From assembly GCA_018667855.1 (NCBI GenBank), contig JABIRL010000033.1, forward strand, positions 1 through 51,122: a DNA stretch of 51,122 bases, in the 5' to 3' direction. Shown here one piece after another: positions 45,549-51,122 of this stretch; position 1 is the stretch's first letter; each line of letters starts with the position of its first letter. The position numbers and the translations under genes are program-made. The DNA comes from Rhodospirillaceae bacterium. GTDB taxonomy: Bacteria; Pseudomonadota; Alphaproteobacteria; GCA-2731375. Below the pieces are notes generated by a model. The model was not told the origin of the DNA. It made no database searches and was given only the letters and a program-made list of their open reading frames with translations.

Positions 45549-45576
45549 CCGCGCCTTTTGGGCGCGGTTTTTCGTT
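45549..45576 (+). terminator. Rho-independent terminator after rpmJ
   Basis: CCGCGCC (45549-45555) and GGCGCGG (45561-45567) form a 7-bp GC-rich stem with the loop TTTTG, followed at once by TTTTT and then CGTTTT. It is a canonical intrinsic terminator 48 bases after the rpmJ stop. Confidence 0.88.
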
Positions 45577-45639
45577 TTCCATTCTATGCGGCGGATTCTT
45601 TTGTTATTACTGGCCAATTCCTTTTGGCGGAGTTGACCC

Positions 45640-47124
45640 ATGCTTATGCCCAAACCCGAGGCCGGGATCCTGGCCCAACGTAGCGATCTGCTAACGGATT
45701 TGCGTGCCATCGTGCCGGGCGAGGGCGTGATCGCCGACGAAGTCGCCTTGCGGGCCTATGAAAGCGATGGTCTGTCCGCCTATCGTCAGGTGCCCATGGC
45801 GGTGGTACTGCCCGAAACCGTGGAACAGGTCGCCGCCATCATGCAATTGTGCGACCGTCGCCGCATCAAGGTGGTACCCCGCGGCGCCGGAACGTCGCTG
45901 TCGGGCGGCGCCCTGCCGCTGGAAGACGGCATTATTCTGGGCCTGGGCAAGTTCAACAGAGTTCTGGAAATCGACTATGAAAACCGGGCCGTCCGGGTCC
46001 AGCCCGGCGTTACCAATCTGGGCATCAGCCAGGCCGTGGACGGGGAAGGGTTCTATTACGCGCCCGATCCCTCCTCTCAGATCGCCTGTTCCATCGGCGG
46101 CAACGTGGCCGAGAACGCGGGCGGCGTGCATTGCCTGAAATACGGCGTCACCACGAATAATCTGCTGGGCCTGGAAATGGTGCTGCTGTCGGGCGAAGTG
46201 ATCCGCCTGGGCGGCAAGCATCTCGATAGCGGCGGTTATGACGTGATGGGTCTTTTGACCGGCTCCGAAGGTCTGTTGGGCGTGATCACGGAGGTCACGG
46301 TGCGTATCCTGAAGAAACCCGAAACCGCCCGCGCCCTCCTGATCGGTTTCCCATCGTCCGAGCAGGCGGGAAACTGCGTTTCCGAAGTGATCGGCGCCGG
46401 CATCATACCGGGCGGCATGGAAATGATGGACCGGGCGGCGATCCACGCATCGGAGGAATTCTGCCATGCGGGTTACCCCATGGAGGCGGAGGCTTTGTTG
46501 ATCGTCGAGCTGGACGGGCCGCAAAGAGAGGTCGACCACCTGATCGAAAAAGTTGGCGAGATCGCCACCACATGCGGTTCGACCTCGTTGCGTATATCGG
46601 AATCAGAGGAAGAACGCGCGGCATTTTGGGCTGGCCGCAAGGCGGCTTTCCCCGCCATTGGCCGGATCAGCCCGGACTATATGTGCATGGACGGCACCAT
46701 CCCCCGCAACCGCCTGGCTGAAGTGCTGAAACGCATGAGCGAGCTGAGCGCCCATCACGGCCTGCGGGTGGCCAATGTGTTCCATGCGGGCGACGGCAAT
46801 CTGCATCCCCTGATCCTGTTCGACGCCAACGCGGGGGAGCTGGAAACAGCTGAAGAATTCGGCGCCGATATCCTGCGCCTTTGTGTCGAGGTGGGCGGCG
46901 TGCTGACAGGGGAACATGGCATCGGCATCGAAAAACGGGATCTTATGGCGGAGGTCTTCACCGCGGAGGACCTGGCCCAACAGCAGCGCGTCAAATGCGC
47001 CTTTGATCCCAATGGCCGGCTTAATCCGGGTAAGGTCTTTCCGGTCCTGCACCGTTGCGCGGAACTGGGAAAAATGGTGGTGCATCAGGGGCAGATGCCC
47101 TTTCCGGATATTCCGCGCTTCTGA
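45640..47124 (+). CDS. glcD: Glycolate oxidase FAD-linked subunit GlcD
   Basis: GlcD oxidises glycolate to glyoxylate with FAD, in a membrane-associated complex with GlcE and GlcF. The 494-residue protein has a PCMH-type FAD domain with VPRGAGTSLSGGALP, the SSQIACSIGGNVAENAGG motif and TGSEGLLGVITEVTV. The C-terminal NVFHAGDGNLHPLIL and TGEHGIGIEKR match FAD-linked oxidase ends. The ATG follows GGCGGAG. The stop codon overlaps the glcE ATG by one base (TGATG), so translation is coupled. Confidence 0.95.
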   Translation: MLMPKPEAGILAQRSDLLTDLRAIVPGEGVIADEVALRAYESDGLSAYRQVPMAVVLPETVEQVAAIMQLCDRRRIKVVPRGAGTSLSGGALPLEDGIILGLGKFNRVLEIDYENRAVRVQPGVTNLGISQAVDGEGFYYAPDPSSQIACSIGGNVAENAGGVHCLKYGVTTNNLLGLEMVLLSGEVIRLGGKHLDSGGYDVMGLLTGSEGLLGVITEVTVRILKKPETARALLIGFPSSEQAGNCVSEVIGAGIIPGGMEMMDRAAIHASEEFCHAGYPMEAEALLIVELDGPQREVDHLIEKVGEIATTCGSTSLRISESEEERAAFWAGRKAAFPAIGRISPDYMCMDGTIPRNRLAEVLKRMSELSAHHGLRVANVFHAGDGNLHPLILFDANAGELETAEEFGADILRLCVEVGGVLTGEHGIGIEKRDLMAEVFTAEDLAQQQRVKCAFDPNGRLNPGKVFPVLHRCAELGKMVVHQGQMPFPDIPRF

Positions 47125-48350
47125 TGGCGGAAGATCTGAAACCATCCGATGCCGCGCAGGTGGCGGAAGCACTAGCCTGGGCCGCGGGATCGCAAAAGAC
47201 CATTGAACTGGTTGGCGCGGGCAGTAAGACCGCGTTGGGTCGGCCAATCGAGACCGACTACCGCCTGCATCTTACCGCCCTTGAAGGCGTCAACCTATAT
47301 GAGCCCGAAGAACTCGTGCTGCGCGCCGGTGCCGCCACCTCCCTGGGGCAAATCCAGGCCATGCTGGCCCAACAACGCCAGCAATTGGCGTTTGAACCTC
47401 CCGATTTCAGTGATCTGTACGGCAATCTGACGGACCAGACCATCGGCGGCGTGCTGTCGGCCAATCTGGCCGGTCCGCGCCGCATCAAGGCAGGCGCCGC
47501 GCGTGATCATTTCCTTGGACTCGAGGCGGTCTCGGGCCGGGGCGCGGCGTTTAAATCCGGCGGCCGGGTGGTCAAGAATGTCACCGGTTATGATTTATGC
47601 AAGCTGATGGCCGGCAGCTTCGGGACCCTGGCGGCTCTCACGGAGGTCACGGTCAAGGTGCTGCCGGTGCCGGAAAAAACCCGCACCGTACTGCTGTTCG
47701 GACAAGATGACCCGGCAGCCATCACGGCCATGAGCCAGGCCGCCGGCAGCCCCCATGAAGTTTCCGCCCTGGCTCATTTGCCCAGTGCCATAGCGGCCCG
47801 CTCCGCCGTTTCCTACATCAAGGATGCCGGCGCCGCCGTGACCGCCGTGCGGGTAGAGGGACCGGAACCATCCGTTGAACACCGCACGGAAGCTTTGCGG
47901 CGGATGTGGGGCGGTCATGGCGCGGTGGAGGAATTGCACGGCCACAACTCCAACACCCTGTGGCGGGAGGTTGCCAATGTGGCGCCGTTGCTGCCCGACC
48001 CCGATGCCATCATCTGGAAATTGTCGGTGACGCCTTCCACCGGCGCCGATGTCATGGCAAAGGCTTTGTCAGCGGGCGGCGCCGGATACTACGACTGGGC
48101 GGGCGGGCTGTTGTGGCTGGCCCTGCCCGGTAGTGAGAAGGGCGGTGAGGACGGTGGCGCGGCACTTGTCCGGGGCGCGTTTGGCGGTGACGGACATGCC
48201 ACATTGATGCGTGGGCCGGCGGAATTGCGGGCCAAGGTGGATGTCTTTCAACCCAGCGCCCCGGCATTAGCTGCTCTAAGTGCCCGCATTAAGGACAGTT
48301 TCGATCCACACGGGATACTGAACCCCGGCCGCATGCACGGGGCATACTGA
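47124..48350 (+). CDS. glcE: Glycolate oxidase FAD-binding subunit GlcE
   Basis: The 408-residue protein is the second flavin-domain subunit, shorter and more divergent than GlcD. It contains VGAGSKTALGRP, GQIQAMLAQQRQQLAFEPPD, TIGGVLSANLAGPRR and VVKNVTGYDLCKLMAGSFGTL, the typical GlcE FAD motifs, and ends with FDPHGILNPGRM. The start is fixed by the one-base overlap with the glcD stop. glcF follows after two bases. Confidence 0.94.
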   Translation: MAEDLKPSDAAQVAEALAWAAGSQKTIELVGAGSKTALGRPIETDYRLHLTALEGVNLYEPEELVLRAGAATSLGQIQAMLAQQRQQLAFEPPDFSDLYGNLTDQTIGGVLSANLAGPRRIKAGAARDHFLGLEAVSGRGAAFKSGGRVVKNVTGYDLCKLMAGSFGTLAALTEVTVKVLPVPEKTRTVLLFGQDDPAAITAMSQAAGSPHEVSALAHLPSAIAARSAVSYIKDAGAAVTAVRVEGPEPSVEHRTEALRRMWGGHGAVEELHGHNSNTLWREVANVAPLLPDPDAIIWKLSVTPSTGADVMAKALSAGGAGYYDWAGGLLWLALPGSEKGGEDGGAALVRGAFGGDGHATLMRGPAELRAKVDVFQPSAPALAALSARIKDSFDPHGILNPGRMHGAY

Positions 48351-48352
48351 TC

Positions 48353-49636
48353 ATGCAGACAGCCTTCAAGCCGGAACAGTTGGCGGAACGGGACGTGGCG
48401 GAAGCCGACAGCATCCTGCGCAAATGCGTCCATTGCGGCTTTTGCACGGCTACCTGTCCGACCTACGTTTTGCTGGGCGACGAACTGGACAGCCCCCGGG
48501 GCCGCATCTATCTGATCAAGAATATGCTGGAAAGCGGCCAGGCGCCGGATGAACGCACGGTGCGCCATATTGACCGCTGCCTGAGCTGCCTGTCGTGCAC
48601 CACGACCTGTCCCTCTGGCGTCGACTATATGCATCTGCTGGACCGGGCCCGGGCCCGTATTGAAGCGCAGTATGTCAGGCCGCTGCCCGAACGTTTGCTG
48701 CGCCGGTTGCTGGCCCTGGTACTGCCCCGGCCGGGATTGTTTCGCCTGGCGCTTGCCGGCGCCCGCCTGGCCAAGCCCTTCGCGGGCCTGGCACCGGGAC
48801 GGTTGCGCGGCCTGTTGGCCATGGCGCCCAAGACCCTGCCAGCGCCCGGCACAATCGACCGCCCCCAGGTTCACAAGGCCCAGGGCCAGCGCAAGATGCG
48901 GGTTGCCATGCTGAGCGGCTGTGCGCAAAAGGTGCTGGATCCGGCTATCAATGCCGCCACCGTCCGGTTGCTGACCCGCCTGGGCTGCGATGTGGTGATC
49001 GCGAAAGGCGCGGGCTGTTGCGGCGCCTTGACCCAGCACATGGGCCGTGAGGCCGACGCGGCCGCCTCGATCCGCGCCAATGTGGCTGCCTGGGGGGCGG
49101 AGCTGGAGGGCGAGGGTCTGGACGCGGTGGTGATCAATGCCTCCGGCTGCGGCACCACGGTCAAGGACTATGGCCATATCATGGCCGGCGATCCGGCCTG
49201 GGCCGAACCGGCCAAGCGCATTTCCGAACTGGCCGTGGACATCACCGATTTGCTGCAGCGATTGCAGCTGCCGGCCGCTAATCCGCCGCGTCCGGTCAAG
49301 GTCGCCTATCATGCGGCCTGTTCCCTGCAGCATGGGCAAAAGATAACCGCGCCGCCGAAGCAATTGCTGGAACAAGCCGGATTCGAGGTCCTAACGGTGC
49401 CGGAGGGGCATCTTTGTTGCGGCTCCGCCGGAACCTATAATCTGCTACAGCCTGAACTGGCCGGCCGCCTGCTGGATCGCAAGGTGGGCAATATTGAAAG
49501 CCTGACGCCGGACGTGGTCGCCGCCGGCAATATCGGCTGCATGATACAACTGCGCGGCGGCCTGGATGTGCCCGTGGTGCATACGGTGGAATTGCTGGAC
49601 TGGGCCACGGGCGGCCCGAAGCCGTCAGGCCTCTAA
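48353..49636 (+). CDS. glcF: Glycolate oxidase iron-sulfur subunit GlcF
   Basis: The 427-residue protein carries two [4Fe-4S] cluster motifs: Cys25, Cys28, Cys31, Cys35 (CVHCGFCTATCP) and Cys76, Cys79, Cys82, Cys86 (CLSCLSCTTTCP). Two CCG domains follow (GAGCCGAL and HLCCGSAG), as in GlpC/HdrB-type electron carriers. It should pass electrons from GlcDE to the quinone pool. Its last four bases overlap the convergent pdxY gene. Confidence 0.95.
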   Translation: MQTAFKPEQLAERDVAEADSILRKCVHCGFCTATCPTYVLLGDELDSPRGRIYLIKNMLESGQAPDERTVRHIDRCLSCLSCTTTCPSGVDYMHLLDRARARIEAQYVRPLPERLLRRLLALVLPRPGLFRLALAGARLAKPFAGLAPGRLRGLLAMAPKTLPAPGTIDRPQVHKAQGQRKMRVAMLSGCAQKVLDPAINAATVRLLTRLGCDVVIAKGAGCCGALTQHMGREADAAASIRANVAAWGAELEGEGLDAVVINASGCGTTVKDYGHIMAGDPAWAEPAKRISELAVDITDLLQRLQLPAANPPRPVKVAYHAACSLQHGQKITAPPKQLLEQAGFEVLTVPEGHLCCGSAGTYNLLQPELAGRLLDRKVGNIESLTPDVVAAGNIGCMIQLRGGLDVPVVHTVELLDWATGGPKPSGL

Positions 49637-50475
49637 CTTAAGCGCTCAACCTCGAACATCTGGTCCGGCGCGGTGATTTGATCACGGCCTTCGACGAGGG
49701 CCAATTCATCCGAACCCGTGGCCATGCTGACCTTGATCAAGCCATGCAGGGCGGCGGAGGCCCAGGCCAGGGCGGCGGCGATATCGCCGTGGTTCAGGAA
49801 ATGCCCGAGCAGAATGGCCGCGAAGGCATCACCGGTGCCCTTGGGCACCGCGTCCGGAGCATCGCCCGCCACCAATGGCACCCGCACCTGGTAAACCCCG
49901 CTCTCATCGACGGCGAGATTATGCAGCCAGCCGTCTTTTTGCGCGGCGGAGGTGCAGACCACCTTATCCACCCCCTGTTGCCGCAGGATATGGGCGTTGT
50001 GGACCGCATCATCGAAGTTCGAGATTTCCCGGTTGGCCAGCCAGCCCAATTCAAACCTGTTCGGGGTCACCAGATCGGCCTTGGGCAGCAGGCGGTCCCG
50101 CACAGCCCTAGCCAGATCCGCCTCCACATACAGTTCCCCGTCATCGCCCAGGACCGGATCGCACAGCACCGGACCTTCAACGGCCGCGATCGCCCGCAGC
50201 GCCACCTCCACGCTGCCCACATGGCCCAGATATCCCGTATGCACGGCACCACATTCGTCCAGAAAGCCGCACTGGACCAAGCCGTCCAGCAGATGGTTCT
50301 GTTGTTCCAAGGGGACCGGTCCGCCGCCGAAACCGCCGTGTCCGGGATGGTTGGAAAACAAAACGGTCGGCAGGTGCCAAACCTCATGCCCCATGGCCTG
50401 AAAAGCCGGGACCGCAGCCTGGCCGCCCACATGGCCATAGACCACATGGGATGTCAGGGAGAAGATATTGGCCAT
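49633..50475 (-). CDS. pdxY: Pyridoxal kinase PdxY
   Basis: The enzyme phosphorylates pyridoxal to PLP in the vitamin B6 salvage pathway. The 280-residue ribokinase-fold protein starts SLTSHVVYGHVGG (substrate loop), has LCDPVLGD and VTPNRFE in the core, and ends with the anion-hole/catalytic motif GTGD (213-216, Asp216). Length and motifs fit PdxY/PdxK. It begins two bases after the response regulator stop on the same strand. Confidence 0.93.
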   Translation of the reverse strand: MANIFSLTSHVVYGHVGGQAAVPAFQAMGHEVWHLPTVLFSNHPGHGGFGGGPVPLEQQNHLLDGLVQCGFLDECGAVHTGYLGHVGSVEVALRAIAAVEGPVLCDPVLGDDGELYVEADLARAVRDRLLPKADLVTPNRFELGWLANREISNFDDAVHNAHILRQQGVDKVVCTSAAQKDGWLHNLAVDESGVYQVRVPLVAGDAPDAVPKGTGDAFAAILLGHFLNHGDIAAALAWASAALHGLIKVSMATGSDELALVEGRDQITAPDQMFEVERLS

Positions 50476-50477
50476 GC

Positions 50478-50894
50478 CTAGAGACCCAGGGCTTGCCGAA
50501 TTTTGCGGTCCAGGTCCCTGGCATGGGGTGGTTTGACGATAAAGCCATCGATCTTATGGAAGCGGGCCTTTTGCAGGTTCTCGTCCGTGTCCCTGCCGGT
50601 CAGGATCAGGATTGGCACCTCCTTGTATTTCGGCACCGCGCCCAGGCGAACTTTGCGGACAAATTCATATCCGTCAATCCGGGGCATCTCTATATCGCTG
50701 ATGATGATATCGATGGTGGCGTCGCTGCTCGCCAGTTTTTCCAAGGCATCGGCGCCGTCACGAGCTGTCACCACATTGCTGATACCGAGCTTGCAGAGGA
50801 TGACCGAAAGGATCCGCAGCGCGATTTCCTCATCATCGACGACCATAACATTGATGGAACTTAAAGCATCGCCCGTTGTGATTTTGTCTGTCAT
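50478..50894 (-). CDS. Single-domain response regulator (CheY-like receiver)
   Basis: The 138-residue protein is a stand-alone receiver domain: acidic pair Asp20-Asp21 (VMVVDDEE), phosphoacceptor Asp67 (ISDIEMPRIDGYEF), switch Thr99 (ILTGRD) and Lys121 (FIVKPP). It lacks an output domain and would signal by protein contact. No histidine kinase or chemotaxis gene is adjacent. It immediately precedes pdxY and probably shares its transcript. Confidence 0.92.
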   Translation of the reverse strand: MTDKITTGDALSSINVMVVDDEEIALRILSVILCKLGISNVVTARDGADALEKLASSDATIDIIISDIEMPRIDGYEFVRKVRLGAVPKYKEVPILILTGRDTDENLQKARFHKIDGFIVKPPHARDLDRKIRQALGL

Positions 50895-51023
50895 TGGTCA
50901 GATCCGGTTCGATTGGTCTGCATTCCACGGTGAATCTAACATTATTGCGGACTCGACCAAGCCTTCGTTTTGCCAATGGCCACAAGCCGGCGCTATTTTA
51001 GGAAAATTATGCTCAAGGGGAAA

Positions 51024-51100
51024 TGGTGGGCGCGCCTGGAATCGAACCAGGGACCTCCGCCATGTCAAGACGGCACTCTAACCATCTGAGCTACGCGCCC
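51024..51100 (-). tRNA. tRNA-Val (anticodon GAC), with encoded CCA
   Basis: On the minus strand the acceptor GGGCGCG (51100-51094) pairs with CGCGCCC (51034-51028). A D arm with GCTC, an anticodon loop TTGACAT (anticodon GAC) on a 5-bp stem containing one T-G pair, and a T arm CCTGG-TTCGATT-CCAGG are all present. The 3' CCA is encoded. GAC reads valine codons GUC and GUU. It is 77 bases long. Confidence 0.95.
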
Positions 51101-51122
51101 GGAACATCCTCGCCGCCCAGGG

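Overview
The window looks like a chromosomal segment of a GC-rich alphaproteobacterium, most likely a Rhodospirillales-type heterotroph. Reasons are the dnaK-dnaJ pair, a short alphaproteobacterial-type flagellin, a zinc-free L36, glcDEF, LigAB-type dioxygenase subunits and two HyuA/HyuB (hydantoinase/oxoprolinase) cassettes. No insertion sequence, prophage, integrase or CRISPR array was seen, and no stretch over 300 bases lacks a gene.

Layout. 1-385: start of a DUF1848 gene leaving the window. 626-3833: dnaK and dnaJ. 3847-9366 (minus): five-gene catabolic operon (Asp/Glu-racemase-like protein, thiolase-like protein, DUF35-SDR fusion, cyclase-family hydrolase, acyl-CoA ligase) in which three members lack textbook catalytic residues. 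9461-15657 (plus): MFS transporter, hyuA, hyuB, isocitrate-lyase/PEP-mutase-family enzyme. 15654-17920 (minus): methyltransferase and aidB. 18003-20514 (minus): cupin, LigA, LigB, acetamidase/formamidase. 20639-23595 (minus): cNMP-domain/methyltransferase protein and a MATE transporter. 23672-26826: luciferase-like monooxygenase, then an SDR and a class III aminotransferase. 26944-29338 (plus): fatty acid desaturase, periplasmic carbonic anhydrase, thioesterase. 29355-32481: cupin and HpaB-type monooxygenase facing a DDN-family protein and a DUF899 protein. 32492-33125: BrnT/BrnA-like toxin-antitoxin pair. 33178-40491: aldehyde dehydrogenase, 2OG oxygenase and leaderless THI5/NMT1-like protein, divergent from a second hyuB-hyuA pair. 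40514-41965: secreted zinc-phospholipase-like protein. 42225-43043: flagellin. 43244-45500: 2OG oxygenase, methyltransferase, rpmJ. 45640-49636: glcDEF. 49633-50894: pdxY and a CheY-like regulator. 51024-51100: tRNA-Val.

The most striking regulatory feature is a cyclic-di-GMP-I (GEMM-I) riboswitch in the flagellin leader (about 42101-42210). The conserved GGCAAACC and GGGACGCAAA segments, a P2 stem capped by a GTAA tetraloop, a long P3 hairpin and the 3' GCGGGGTTATCG segment are all visible, ending at the flagellin ribosome-binding site. This suggests direct second-messenger control of flagellin translation. The most striking gene set is the 3847-9366 operon, which may encode a degradation route using a Cys-less thiolase/DUF35 pair resembling steroid side-chain retro-aldolases.

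Overall this is a catabolic, accessory-rich region (CoA ligase, hydantoinases, ring cleavage, flavin and iron oxygenases, aldehyde dehydrogenase, glycolate oxidase) interleaved with housekeeping genes. Functions are inferred from motifs read by eye; no database search was run.
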